DNA of 25,928 nt from DATJHM01 sp035493895. Lineage in GTDB: Bacteria; Chloroflexota; Ktedonobacteria; Ktedonobacterales; Ktedonobacteraceae. The notes under the pieces were generated by a model. That model was not told where the DNA came from, made no database searches, and worked only from the letters and a program-made list of their open reading frames with translations. Below, one piece after another: positions 7,696 through 15,841 of the stretch. A program made the translations under genes and the position numbers. The DNA lies in NCBI GenBank assembly GCA_035493895.1, contig DATJHM010000285.1, forward strand, positions 1-25,928, given 5' to 3'. Each line of letters starts with the position of its first letter. Positions within the stretch are counted from its first letter, which is position 1.

Positions 7696-10005
7696 TTAGT
7701 GCTGCGTAGCGCAGTCATAGAGCTGCTGGCTACCCCCACCCATGGCACCGCCACCGTGAGGAGCCGATTGCGTGGTGCTGGAGTTCCAGAGGCTGGATGG
7801 TACCGTAGAACAATGTGCCTGTACCCAGCTGATCAGCTGTTGATTGGCACCAGCACCACCTCCCATGCCGCCACCTCCTCCCATTTGTTGATTGGCACCC
7901 GGAGCGCCTCCGCCATTCCCCCTCATGCCAGGAGCGCCATCACCCATAGGAGCGTCGCCACCATTGCCCGGCACGTGTCCCGCAAATCCCCCCTCCTGAG
8001 CGGGCGAACCAGTCATTGTTCTACCACCCTGATTGCCTGGTGTGGTGGATGGAAGCAGGAAATAACGGATCGTGTTATTTTTGATCAGGGAGATCAATTG
8101 ATCCTGGGTCAGAATAGGATCACTGCCGATAAAGCCACCCAGCGACATGACCGGTTTATTCGTCTGAATAATAATTGGCTGGGATGACTTGGAGTTTGTG
8201 GTGGCGAGCAGGTAACGCGTCTTGCCCTGATTTGCCAGCAGGTAACTGACCAGCTTCGGATCTGGTGCCACGTCCCCCGCCATGCCTATGCCCATGAAAT
8301 CAGCCGGGCGGTCTTGCTGATCCCCGGAAGCCCTACTCCCCGTTGCAGGAGCCATGAGATGACTCATTGAGGGTCCAGCCGTTGGCAGCTCCGTATTTTC
8401 CGGGCTGAGCGTCGTGACCGTTGACCAGATTGCGGGCGTAATCAGCAGGGCGGCTGCACCAACCACGACGATGGAGCGGAGCCAGGAGTCGGCATGAATG
8501 GTCACTTTGGAACGTAGCCGTAGAAAAACGAGTATTGCCGCCGAAAGAAGTGTGAGCAGCAGCAAAATGGGCGTTAATGTTGTATTCCACGTGTCGTAGG
8601 AGGAGAGCAGATAGACCTGCTCAGCTACCGTGAGCACCAGGGCAAGCGGCAATATCCATTTGCGCCAGTCAGTACGTGTGCGATAATCATGCCATAAGAC
8701 GACCAGTCCGCTTGCGGCAAGGGCCGCGATCGAGGGCGCAACAATGACCATGTAGTACGTGTGAAAGAAGTTGGCGAGGCTGAAAAAGGTGCCCATCGTG
8801 AGCAGCCATAATCCCCACAGCACAGCCGCCTGTCGGTGATTATCCAGGGGCAAGCTGATGCGACCCTGCCAGAGTAAAGCCAGGAGCCCTAAGATCGCCA
8901 TTGGCAAGAGCCAGCTGACCTGTCCGCCCAGTTCCACGTGGAACAGACGCAGGGCACTTGGCGGCTCTCCACCATTAAATGCACCACCACCAAAGCCACC
9001 AGGGCCACCACCAGCAAGGCCAGTCGATGGCTTCGCGGCCCCTTCAGTGTTCCCTTGCTCAGGAGTTGAAGGCTCGGCTGATGGGGTCTTAGAAGCGTCC
9101 GTCGAGCTGGTCTTGCTTTGGCCACCGGAGCCTACGCCATGGGTCGATCCCAGCAAACGCTGAATACCGTTGTAGCCAAGCGTCAGATCGAGTTCGGAAT
9201 TATCCGAAGTAGAATCGACAAATGGGCGCTGTGAAGCTGGCACCATATCGACGATCACGATCCAGGAGAAGGAGACGATCAGCAGGACCAGCGTTGCCAG
9301 CACCAGATGGAGTATGCGTTTGCGCCAGCTTAACGGGGCCGTCAACAGGTAGAGCAAGCCCAGGGCTGGAACGACCATATAGGCCTCTAACGTCTTGATG
9401 TTGAAGGCAAACGCCACCAGGAGTGCTCCGAGCAAAAGCCAGCGCAAACGGCCCGTTTCAGCCGCCAGCATCATCGCGCACGTGGCTAATAAGAGAAAGA
9501 GCACCAGCAGGATATCCAGATTATTGTCCCGGCTCATCGCGACCGTAATCGGGGTCAGCGCCAGGAACAGTGCCGCGAGCAGGCCCGCAATTGGTCCGAG
9601 CTTGCGGCGCACCAGCCAGTACAGGACAAGTATCGAGATGATGCCGCCGAGTGCCTGCGGCAGGATAATGCTGAACCCGGAAAAGCCTAATAGGGCCGCA
9701 CTGGCGGTCTGAATCCATAATCCAAGCGGTGGTTTATCAACCGTGACGAAGCCGCCTGGATCAAAGGCAACGAAGAAGAACGTATGCCAGCTATCAAGCA
9801 TACTTCTCACCGCAGAGGCATAAAATTCATTTCCGTAGCCATTTTGTTGCTGTTGAAAAAAGTTTAAAAACGCCGAGATGACAATGATCAGAGCCAGCGT
9901 TACGCGATGCCAGACGCGTGTCGGTGCGGTGGTATTACTCAGTCCCGCATTTGCGGGAGTATCACCGGGGTGATACGTCGCAGGAGATATATTTTTCGTG
10001 AGCAC
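7696..10005 (-). CDS. GT39-family membrane glycosyltransferase (YkcB-like)
   Basis: Polytopic protein of 769 residues in the ArnT/PMT superfamily, which transfers a sugar from a polyprenyl-phosphate carrier to an acceptor on the outer face of the membrane. The N-terminal half shows the expected features: a first membrane segment (about 34-50), the acidic loop motif NEFYASAV (Asn59-Glu60), FDPGGFVTVDKPPLGLW (Asp90-Lys-Pro-Pro), SRDNNLD, and about ten further hydrophobic segments. Two low-complexity parts stand out: a Ser/Thr/Gly-rich insert around 295-350 and a Gly/Met/Asn-rich region over the last 130 residues. Similar Gly-rich stretches occur in YkcB-like relatives, so I do not read them as a frameshift. 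The start is a GTG at 10005 with AAGGAT ahead of it. It is the last gene of a three-gene operon, 62 bases after the GT2 gene. The acceptor (teichoic-type polymer, glycolipid or protein) is unknown. Confidence 0.85.
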   Translation of the reverse strand: MLTKNISPATYHPGDTPANAGLSNTTAPTRVWHRVTLALIIVISAFLNFFQQQQNGYGNEFYASAVRSMLDSWHTFFFVAFDPGGFVTVDKPPLGLWIQTASAALLGFSGFSIILPQALGGIISILVLYWLVRRKLGPIAGLLAALFLALTPITVAMSRDNNLDILLVLFLLLATCAMMLAAETGRLRWLLLGALLVAFAFNIKTLEAYMVVPALGLLYLLTAPLSWRKRILHLVLATLVLLIVSFSWIVIVDMVPASQRPFVDSTSDNSELDLTLGYNGIQRLLGSTHGVGSGGQSKTSSTDASKTPSAEPSTPEQGNTEGAAKPSTGLAGGGPGGFGGGAFNGGEPPSALRLFHVELGGQVSWLLPMAILGLLALLWQGRISLPLDNHRQAAVLWGLWLLTMGTFFSLANFFHTYYMVIVAPSIAALAASGLVVLWHDYRTRTDWRKWILPLALVLTVAEQVYLLSSYDTWNTTLTPILLLLTLLSAAILVFLRLRSKVTIHADSWLRSIVVVGAAALLITPAIWSTVTTLSPENTELPTAGPSMSHLMAPATGSRASGDQQDRPADFMGIGMAGDVAPDPKLVSYLLANQGKTRYLLATTNSKSSQPIIIQTNKPVMSLGGFIGSDPILTQDQLISLIKNNTIRYFLLPSTTPGNQGGRTMTGSPAQEGGFAGHVPGNGGDAPMGDGAPGMRGNGGGAPGANQQMGGGGGMGGGAGANQQLISWVQAHCSTVPSSLWNSSTTQSAPHGGGAMGGGSQQLYDCATQH

Positions 10006-10067
10006 GTATGTATCCTTTATATGTTAGATATGTATAGTTCAGCACCTATCTAAGTGACTTACGCGGA

Positions 10068-10874
10068 TTATTTGTTGAAACGTTCTTCACGACGCCATTT
10101 GATAGCATAGGAAAAGAGTTCGCGTATGGCGCGTAAGATGACGCTGGGTTTAGCGCCCGTGGCACGACCAGCAAGCCGAGGGAAATGATGAACGCCAATC
10201 TCTTTATAGATATGATGTGAGCGCTTCATCTTGTAGAGTAATTCTGTATTGATCATGGCCCCACGAGTCTCTAATGGGAAATCGTGGAGTATCTGCGTAT
10301 GGATGAGCTTGAAGGCGCAATCGATGTCACGTACAGAAACGCCGAGCACGAGATGAATCAGGAGTTTCCAGCCCCGGGCGTTCATCTTGCGCATCCAGGT
10401 ATCCCGGCGATTGATGCGGTAGCCGAGCACGGCATCGTAGGTTTCAATAAAAGAGAAAAAGTGATGTAGTTCCTGGATGGCAAACTGTCCATCCGAATCC
10501 ATGAAGAATGTGAGGCTCTTCGAGGCGGCCGCAAAGCCGCTGACGAGCGCCGCGCCATAGCCTTGATTGAGAGCATGATTGATCAGACGAACCTGGGGAT
10601 GGATCGCAGAAACTTTGCGAACAAGATCAGCGGTCTGGTCCTTGCTGCCGTCATTGACAACGATAATCTCATAGTCGATGCCCCAGCGATCAAGATGCGT
10701 GAGCACTTCCTGGATCGTTGCCACGATAACGTGTTCTTCGTTATAAGCAGGCAACACCACTGAGAGACTATGATTTGTGGTCAGTCTGTCTTCCGCATGT
10801 GCAGCGTCAGATCCAGTAGTGGTGAAAGAAAGCGCCGAAAATGGTATATGAGCTTGCTCAAACTGATGAGACAT
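10068..10874 (-). CDS. GT2 polyprenyl-phosphate glycosyltransferase (DPM1/GtrB/YkcC-like)
   Basis: A 268-residue GT-A fold glycosyltransferase of family 2. Visible motifs are VVLPAYNEE (42-47), VVNDGS with Asp75, the metal-binding DSDGQF (Asp126, Asp128), DIDCAFKLI and RGAMINTELLYKM, which match dolichol-phosphate-mannose synthase-like enzymes. It should move a sugar from a nucleotide donor to a polyprenyl phosphate on the cytoplasmic face. No C-terminal membrane helices are seen, unlike GtrB/ArnC types, so it is probably peripheral. About 35 residues of non-conserved sequence precede the domain. GAGGG stands five bases before the ATG. The GtrA-like gene lies 46 bases upstream and the GT39 gene 62 bases downstream; together they form the usual make-flip-transfer set. 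Which sugar is used cannot be read from the sequence. Confidence 0.9.
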   Translation of the reverse strand: MSHQFEQAHIPFSALSFTTTGSDAAHAEDRLTTNHSLSVVLPAYNEEHVIVATIQEVLTHLDRWGIDYEIIVVNDGSKDQTADLVRKVSAIHPQVRLINHALNQGYGAALVSGFAAASKSLTFFMDSDGQFAIQELHHFFSFIETYDAVLGYRINRRDTWMRKMNARGWKLLIHLVLGVSVRDIDCAFKLIHTQILHDFPLETRGAMINTELLYKMKRSHHIYKEIGVHHFPRLAGRATGAKPSVILRAIRELFSYAIKWRREERFNK

Positions 10875-10920
10875 AGATCCCTCTCTTCATATAGAATGGC
10901 TTCTTGCAGACAGGAGTGGT

Positions 10921-11445
10921 TCAGGGTTTTTGCATAAAAACCCAGAAACGCATGCCGAGATACGAAACGGAAGCGGAGACAGCGATCGCCAGGACTTTAG
11001 AAGCGTTTGTCCAGAGATAGGTGCTTTGCATGAAAGGATGGGGAAAAAGACCGATCACCCAGACGAGTGCGGTATTCGTGGCCATCCCGAGCAGCGTTGT
11101 GAGGGCAAAGCGTGAGAATTCACCCCAACTCATGCTCCGCTTGTTTTGAAACGTCCAATACTTATTGAGTAAGAAACTATTGAAAGCGCCAAAGCTATAT
11201 GCTGAGACGTTATAGAGCAGAATCAACCAGGTCTGATTGGTGGGAAATAGCAGGAGAAGAGCGTTTAAGGCGAGCAAATCCAGGACTGTATTCACACCAC
11301 CTACCAGGCCGAAGCGTACGACTTGTTTTTGCAGCTTCTTCCAGTGTAGACGCAAAAGCGGAGGCCGGTAGGGAGCTTCGGCTTGTTGCTGTGCATGATG
11401 AGGTCCTTGCGGCACATCATGCGCTTCACGGGTCTCAATCATCAT
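10921..11445 (-). CDS. GtrA-family membrane protein (putative polyprenyl-phosphate-sugar flippase)
   Basis: A 174-residue protein with four hydrophobic segments and the GtrA signatures FGLVGGVNTVLDL in the first helix and SFLLNKYWTFQ after the second. Family members are thought to move polyprenyl-phosphate-linked sugars across the membrane. The first 35 residues are hydrophilic, with His, Gln and Pro, and are not part of the domain. AAGGA lies eight bases before the first of two adjacent ATG codons, which supports the chosen start. It is the first gene of the operon that continues with the GT2 and GT39 genes, and it is divergent from the two-component system across a 602-base gap. Function is assigned from the family and context. 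Confidence 0.88.
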   Translation of the reverse strand: MMIETREAHDVPQGPHHAQQQAEAPYRPPLLRLHWKKLQKQVVRFGLVGGVNTVLDLLALNALLLLFPTNQTWLILLYNVSAYSFGAFNSFLLNKYWTFQNKRSMSWGEFSRFALTTLLGMATNTALVWVIGLFPHPFMQSTYLWTNASKVLAIAVSASVSYLGMRFWVFMQKP

Positions 11446-11603
11446 ATCTATATCCTTCTCTGAGATTGACTTCTACAAAAAGGTTCTGCGAACGATGAGC
11501 AGTATCATCGTCGGCTATTTGTCTTTAATGATAGATTGCAATGGTAAAAAAGCTTTTGCGAAAAATAAAAATATTTGTAAAATTATAATCAAATACAATC
11601 AAA

Positions 11604-11620
11604 AAGATATACTATATCTT
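11604..11620. repeat. Perfect 17-base palindrome
   Basis: AAGATATA and TATATCTT flank a central C without mismatch. It lies in AT-rich DNA about 160 bases before the gtrA-like start, so it may be a regulator site for that operon. No regulator has been tied to it. Confidence 0.5.
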
Positions 11621-11740
11621 AATTCAGGCATAGAGGAATATCCCTGGCCGAGAAGTGGTCAAGGACATGTGATGATTTTTTGTTTTCGGTCGCTATTTTT
11701 GTAGCTTGTTGCTGGATATTTCTTCTGCAAGCAATGGTGA

Positions 11741-11802
11741 GGAATACTACCATGAGTGAGCATGTGCACTCAATGTTGAGTTGCAACCTCTGGTAGTATT
11801 CC
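11741..11802. other. 62-base structured element (possible three-way junction)
   Basis: The ends form a perfect 12-bp stem (GGAATACTACCA at 11741-11752 with TGGTAGTATTCC at 11791-11802). The 38 enclosed bases contain two smaller hairpins: TGAGTG/CACTCA (11753-11758 with 11767-11772) and a GTTG/CAAC hairpin (about 11775-11787). No T-run follows on either strand, so it is not an ordinary terminator. A small RNA domain, a dispersed palindromic repeat, or a transposon-derived end are possible. Confidence 0.55.
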
Positions 11803-11953
11803 CGTTCGCGACATGTTCAACTATAGCAGGATCGGTATGAAGATCTGATGAAGAAGCCGTCAAGCTTTTGTTTTGTTCGTGTGAGGATGGGGATGGAGTG
11901 GCTGTGCGAGCATCGTACTGCGCTGTGTTTTTTTTGCGCATGGTCCTGACCTT

Positions 11954-11983
11954 TATACAAACTTCATAACTTTCCTCTATACT
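11954..11983 (+). promoter_or_regulatory. Possible promoter of the two-component operon
   Basis: TATACA (11954-11959), an 18-base spacer and TATACT (11978-11983) lie 64 bases before the response-regulator start. The second box matches 5 of 6, the first 4 of 6. No other candidate in the region is better. Confidence 0.35.
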
Positions 11984-12047
11984 AGTTACTATCACGAACA
12001 CCTCTTTACTCCGTCCGAAAACTAGTTCAATAGATACAGATGAAACT

Positions 12048-12755
12048 ATGCAGCATACAATATTGGTCGTTGATGACGATAAAAAGACCGTTGATCTGAT
12101 CCGCCTCTATCTTGAGAAAGAACGCTATCAGGTCATCGTTGCCTCTGATGGGCGCAGAGCACTGGAACTGGCCAGGCAGAGGCAACTGAGCCTGATCATT
12201 CTAGATTTGATGTTGCCGGGTATTGATGGGCTGGATATCTGCCGCATCCTTCGCGCCGAGGATGATATTCCCATTATTATGTTGACGGCGAGATCGACCG
12301 AGGACGATAAATTGCTCGGCCTGAATCTGGGAGCCGATGACTATTTGACGAAGCCATTTAGCCCACGTGAACTGGTGGCGCGGGTGCGCGTGGTGTTGCG
12401 GCGCACAACCCTGAAGCAAGAGGACGATCGTTTGCCCGCGTTGCATCTGGGAGATCTGGTGGTGGATTTTGTCGCGCACGAAGCCAGGGTGCATAATGTG
12501 GTTGTTCATCTTACGCCAAAAGAGTTCAAACTGTTGGAAACGCTGGCGCGAGAACCGGGCCGTGCGTTTAGCCGTGCTGAGCTGGTCACACGGGTATTTG
12601 GTATTGATTACGAGGGCTTTGAGCGCACGATTGATGTTCATCTTATGAACTTACGCAAAAAGATCGAGCCGTCCCCCGATCAGCCTATCTATCTGCACAC
12701 GGTCTATGGTGTTGGCTACAAATTGAGAAAAGGGAAAGAGCATGAGGATTCATAG
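12048..12755 (+). CDS. OmpR/PhoB-family response regulator
   Basis: A 235-residue DNA-binding response regulator. The receiver domain (about 4-118) has the acidic pocket Asp9-Asp10-Asp11, the phosphoacceptor Asp53 in LDLMLPG, Thr80 in MLTARS and Lys102 in YLTKPF. The winged-helix effector domain (about 135-232) ends with the typical HTVYGVGYKL. Phosphorylation by the partner kinase should promote binding to promoter DNA as a dimer. Its stop overlaps the kinase start by 14 bases, so the two are translated together. No good Shine-Dalgarno sequence is visible before the ATG, unlike most genes here, so it may be weakly translated. Target genes are unknown; the divergent glycosylation operon is one possibility. 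Confidence 0.95.
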   Translation: MQHTILVVDDDKKTVDLIRLYLEKERYQVIVASDGRRALELARQRQLSLIILDLMLPGIDGLDICRILRAEDDIPIIMLTARSTEDDKLLGLNLGADDYLTKPFSPRELVARVRVVLRRTTLKQEDDRLPALHLGDLVVDFVAHEARVHNVVVHLTPKEFKLLETLAREPGRAFSRAELVTRVFGIDYEGFERTIDVHLMNLRKKIEPSPDQPIYLHTVYGVGYKLRKGKEHEDS

Positions 12756-14124
12756 CCTGCGTGTGCGTTTGATGTTTATGTTTATGCTCATCATCATGAT
12801 AGAATTAGGCACATTTGCAGTCCTTGCCAGCCAGATCACGCGCGACCGATTTGAACGCTACCTGGATAACCAGCAGACCAATGGGCGCGATCTCATCCCT
12901 CAAGTCCAGGCCGTGTATCATCAGCCACTGGATGAGCAGCGCTTGCAAGCCATGATTGAGCAAAGCGCGACGCAGGTGAAGGTGCGGACGATTGTGGTTA
13001 ACCAGAGCCAGCTCATCGTTGCCGATTCAGCACGCAAGCTTGTAGGCCAGACGCTGACGATCCCCTTACTCCTCACGCTGAATGATACCAATGCCAAAAA
13101 CCTCACTTCTCATGGCGTTCCATTGCCAGTATTCAGTTCTGCACGCATTGTGTCAACGGATGGCCGAATCATCACTCCGGGCCCTCCTCCATCACTGGCG
13201 AACACAAACTTCATCGATTCTGTCAACCGGGCACTGGGGTTCGCCGCTCTCGCAGCGGGGATTGCGGCCTTTATTCTGGTGATCATCTTATCGGGCACCA
13301 TTCTGAAACCCGTGCGTGCGTTGACCCGTGCTGCCAGACAGTTGGAGCGGGGGGATCTCAGCCAGCGAGTACAGATGCGCGGGCGAGACGAAATTGGCGA
13401 ACTGGCGCACGCTTTTGATGTGATGGTCGATAGCCTGGAGCGCTCAGAACGCCTGCGCCGCCAGTTGTTGAGCAATGTCGCCCACGAGTTGCGCACGCCA
13501 TTGACGAATATTCGGGGCTATCTCGAAGCCCTGCAAGACCAGATGATCGCGCCAGAACCAATCGTGATTTCGTCGATTTATGAAGATGCAATGCTTCTCA
13601 ATCGTCTGATCACGGATCTCCAGGACCTGACCCTGGCTGAAGCCGGACAATTGCGCCTGCAACGTGTTCCCATCGCCCTGGAGGACGTCATTACCAGAGC
13701 AATGCATGCGATAGCGCTTCAGGCCAGTAGCAAGAAGATCGCCCTTCTGGTCAATATCGCCTCCGATCTGCCGTTAGTTGAGGCTGATGCGCAGCGGGTG
13801 GGACAAATTATGCGCAATCTGTTGACGAATGCGATCAAATATACGCCTGAGCAGGGAGAAATCCGTGTGAGCGCTCAGATGGTGCAGGATGAGGTGCAGG
13901 TCTATGTGCAGGACAACGGGATGGGGATAGCCGCCGAGCACTTGCCTTATGTCTTCAAGCATTTCTATCGTGCCGATACCTCCCGCGCCCGTGAAACTGG
14001 TGGCAGCGGGCTTGGACTGGCGATCGTCGAGCAACTGGTGCGTGCTCATGGCGGGCGCGTTACTGTGGAAAGCCATATAGGACAGGGCACCTGTTTCCTG
14101 TTTACCTTACCCGCGCTCGTTTAA
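12742..14124 (+). CDS. Membrane sensor histidine kinase
   Basis: A 460-residue kinase partner of the preceding response regulator. TM1 (about 8-29), an extracytoplasmic sensor segment of about 130 residues without a recognised fold, TM2 (about 164-186), and a HAMP linker (about 187-240) precede the catalytic part. The phosphoacceptor His248 sits in SNVAHELRTPLTNIRGY. The ATPase domain has the N-box NLLTNAIKYTP, the G1 box VQDNGMGI and the G2 box GGSGLGLAIV. It should autophosphorylate on His248 and pass the phosphate to Asp53 of the regulator. Its ATG lies within the last codons of the regulator gene, with AGGGA about eight bases upstream. The sensed signal is unknown. Confidence 0.95.
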   Translation: MRIHSLRVRLMFMFMLIIMIELGTFAVLASQITRDRFERYLDNQQTNGRDLIPQVQAVYHQPLDEQRLQAMIEQSATQVKVRTIVVNQSQLIVADSARKLVGQTLTIPLLLTLNDTNAKNLTSHGVPLPVFSSARIVSTDGRIITPGPPPSLANTNFIDSVNRALGFAALAAGIAAFILVIILSGTILKPVRALTRAARQLERGDLSQRVQMRGRDEIGELAHAFDVMVDSLERSERLRRQLLSNVAHELRTPLTNIRGYLEALQDQMIAPEPIVISSIYEDAMLLNRLITDLQDLTLAEAGQLRLQRVPIALEDVITRAMHAIALQASSKKIALLVNIASDLPLVEADAQRVGQIMRNLLTNAIKYTPEQGEIRVSAQMVQDEVQVYVQDNGMGIAAEHLPYVFKHFYRADTSRARETGGSGLGLAIVEQLVRAHGGRVTVESHIGQGTCFLFTLPALV

Positions 14125-14157
14125 CGATGATGCATATCGTTATTTTATTGTCTTTAT
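14123..14157 (+). terminator. Weak candidate terminator after the kinase gene
   Basis: AACGAT (14123-14128) pairs with ATCGTT (14136-14141) and is followed by a T-rich stretch (ATTTTATTGTCTTT). The stem is only six bp and AT-rich, and it overlaps the stop codon, so its efficiency is doubtful. Confidence 0.3.
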
Positions 14158-14234
14158 ACCCATATTAGAGAGTTCGTTTTTTCTCTGCTATTAGCCGCAT
14201 TTGCCAGAAGACTAGCCTATTCTACTCACTAAAA

Positions 14235-14263
14235 CTGACTCTCATGGCATAGCATGGTACACT
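14235..14263 (+). promoter_or_regulatory. Possible promoter of the WD40 protein gene
   Basis: CTGACT (14235-14240), a 17-base spacer and TACACT (14258-14263) each match 4 of 6 consensus bases, 33 bases before the start codon. An inverted repeat, GCATAG (14247-14252) and CTATGC (14262-14267), brackets the second box and could be an operator. Confidence 0.35.
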
Positions 14264-14295
14264 ATGCACAGTGAGACCGTTCGTGAGGATAAGAG

Positions 14296-15837
14296 ATGCA
14301 AATGCTAAGGATATTCGTAGAAGAGAATGCGTTTGGAGCGGTACGAGCAGTCGAAGTTGCGCCAGACATGCCGGTTGCGGTCCTGACTTCCAGGCTGGTG
14401 GAAGAGCTGCATTTGCCGAAAACGGATCTTTTTGGCAAAAAGCTTTTCTATAGATTACGACAGGTGCCGGATGGGCAGATTCTACCAGAAGAGGTATCGC
14501 TACGCGCCTCAGGGATACAGGCAGAAGCAACGCTGTCTTTGCTGTCTTATGGACAGGAGAATGCCGTGCCCGTTCTGGTATCGCGTGCATTTGCTGAGAG
14601 TGGAGAGCCCATTGACCTCAATTTTCATGGCTCGCCCACGCTGGCTGATAGAAATGCCCTGCCCGTTGTCGCCGATCAGGTGTTGCCAGAAGTAATGCCA
14701 GCGCAGAGACAGAGGGGATCACGGCGCGCATTTCTCCTCTTGAGTGGTGCGCTCCTGGGGATTGGCGCGAGCGGGGTGAGCTATGCCGCATATCAGCTGT
14801 GGCGTGGAGGGCTGACGCAGGCGCTACTGGGAGGAACGCTGAAGGGGACAATGACCATGCAGAACGTTGCCCCTGCTCAATCTCCTGTGCCAAAAAATAC
14901 TCCGGTACCGTTGCCCACGATAGCTACACCTGTATTTACATTTCAGCAACATACTCAGACCGTGCGTTCCCTGGCCTGGTCCGGCACTGGTAACCTGCTC
15001 GTAAGTGGAGCGGATGATCAGCGAATTCTCGTCTGGCAACCCGATGGCGCAGTCGTGCAAACATTTCGTCCGGGAGATTCAGTGCGCGCGCTCGCCTGGG
15101 CTCCGGATGGGCAGCGTCTGGCGGCTGGCGCTGGGAATGCCGTGCTCTTTTATAACGTCCAGACCGGGAAGCGTCTGGCACGAGTGCGCAAGCATACGCA
15201 AATGGTCACCTCTCTGGCCTGGAGCGGGCACGGACAGACGCAGGTCGTATCGGGAGCAGAGGATATGCGCGCGGTGGTCTGGGATACGGTGAAGTACCAG
15301 CCTCGCTTCACATTCATGCAACATACCAGCGCGATCGATAGCGTGACCTGGGCGGTGAACGGCGACACGATCGCGTCCGCCTCGCAGGGGGGCGTCATAC
15401 GCGTATGGAGTGGCAATACGGGGCTGGAAGTGCACGGCTATTATTTTGATGGCGCGGTCGCTATGCGGGCGGTTGCTTTTGCGCCGACCGGAATGCAGCT
15501 GGCGGCAGGGGGAGGCGACGGGAGCATTCGCATATGGAATGGAGTGGAGTGTCAGCAACAGGCGGCAGGACAATTTGGCATGCAGTGCGTCGATCAGCCC
15601 CAGCATCTCCAGACGAACAATAGCGCCATCAGAGCGCTGTCCTGGTCGCCAGACGGACGCTTTTTGCTCAGTGGATCGGACGACGGCAGCATTGTCCTCT
15701 GGTCTCCAGGCCAGCGCCAAACGCCGGTTTTGATGGTAAAGCAGAACACAGCCGCACGTAGTCTGTCCTGGTCGCCGGATGGGAAGATGTTTGCCTCGGC
15801 AGACGGGACGAACGTGCGGCTCTGGAAGCTGGCGTAA
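14296..15837 (+). CDS. Ubiquitin-like / transmembrane / seven-blade WD40 protein
   Basis: A 513-residue protein in three parts. Residues 3-85 look like a ubiquitin-fold domain of the YukD/EsaB type (beta hairpin, helix VLTSRLVEELHL, LRQVPDGQILPEE turn, and a closing ATLSLL strand); this is judged by pattern only. Residues 145-167 are a single hydrophobic segment directly after SRRAFLLL (142-149), which fits a twin-arginine consensus although it is internal. A Pro/Thr linker (about 192-212) leads to seven WD40 repeats (216-513) with ends such as LVWQ, VVWD, RVWS, RIWN, VLWS and RLWK, enough for one closed propeller. Topology would place the ubiquitin-like part in the cytoplasm and the propeller outside. 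GAGG lies seven bases before the ATG. It is downstream of the kinase but 171 bases away. It has no obvious enzymatic function; a scaffold or ligand-binding role is likely. Confidence 0.8.
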   Translation: MQMLRIFVEENAFGAVRAVEVAPDMPVAVLTSRLVEELHLPKTDLFGKKLFYRLRQVPDGQILPEEVSLRASGIQAEATLSLLSYGQENAVPVLVSRAFAESGEPIDLNFHGSPTLADRNALPVVADQVLPEVMPAQRQRGSRRAFLLLSGALLGIGASGVSYAAYQLWRGGLTQALLGGTLKGTMTMQNVAPAQSPVPKNTPVPLPTIATPVFTFQQHTQTVRSLAWSGTGNLLVSGADDQRILVWQPDGAVVQTFRPGDSVRALAWAPDGQRLAAGAGNAVLFYNVQTGKRLARVRKHTQMVTSLAWSGHGQTQVVSGAEDMRAVVWDTVKYQPRFTFMQHTSAIDSVTWAVNGDTIASASQGGVIRVWSGNTGLEVHGYYFDGAVAMRAVAFAPTGMQLAAGGGDGSIRIWNGVECQQQAAGQFGMQCVDQPQHLQTNNSAIRALSWSPDGRFLLSGSDDGSIVLWSPGQRQTPVLMVKQNTAARSLSWSPDGKMFASADGTNVRLWKLA

Positions 15838-15841
15838 CTGC

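Larger units (their letters stand above)
11446..12047. other. 602-base divergent intergenic region
   Basis: This region separates the leftward glycosylation operon from the rightward two-component system. Its left part (about 11530-11640) is very AT-rich and should hold the operon promoter; TTGATT-17-TTTATT on the minus strand (about 11590-11550) is a weak candidate. It also contains a perfect palindrome (11604-11620), a large folded element (11741-11802) and a plausible plus-strand promoter (11954-11983). One minus-strand reading frame, ATG at 11941 to 11747 (64 codons, Lys/Arg-rich start, Ser/Thr-rich, AAAGG upstream), could encode a small peptide, but I see no family resemblance and its end runs into the folded element. 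I do not call it a gene. Confidence 0.6.

Noticed and set aside
7696..8050. Gly-rich 3' end of the GT39 gene as a frameshift or pseudogene sign
   Set aside because: The frame stays open to a normal stop, ends with Cys-containing non-repetitive sequence, and Gly-rich parts are seen in related YkcB-like proteins.
11495..11704. Reading frame of 69 codons on the plus strand
   Set aside because: It crosses the AT-rich presumed promoter region, has no ribosome binding site and shows Lys/Asn/Ile-rich composition expected of AT-rich noncoding DNA.
11747..12001. Reading frame of 84 codons (or 64 from ATG 11941) on the minus strand
   Set aside because: It has a possible Shine-Dalgarno sequence at the inner ATG, but composition is low-complexity Ser/Thr, there is no family resemblance, and its end lies inside the 62-base folded element.
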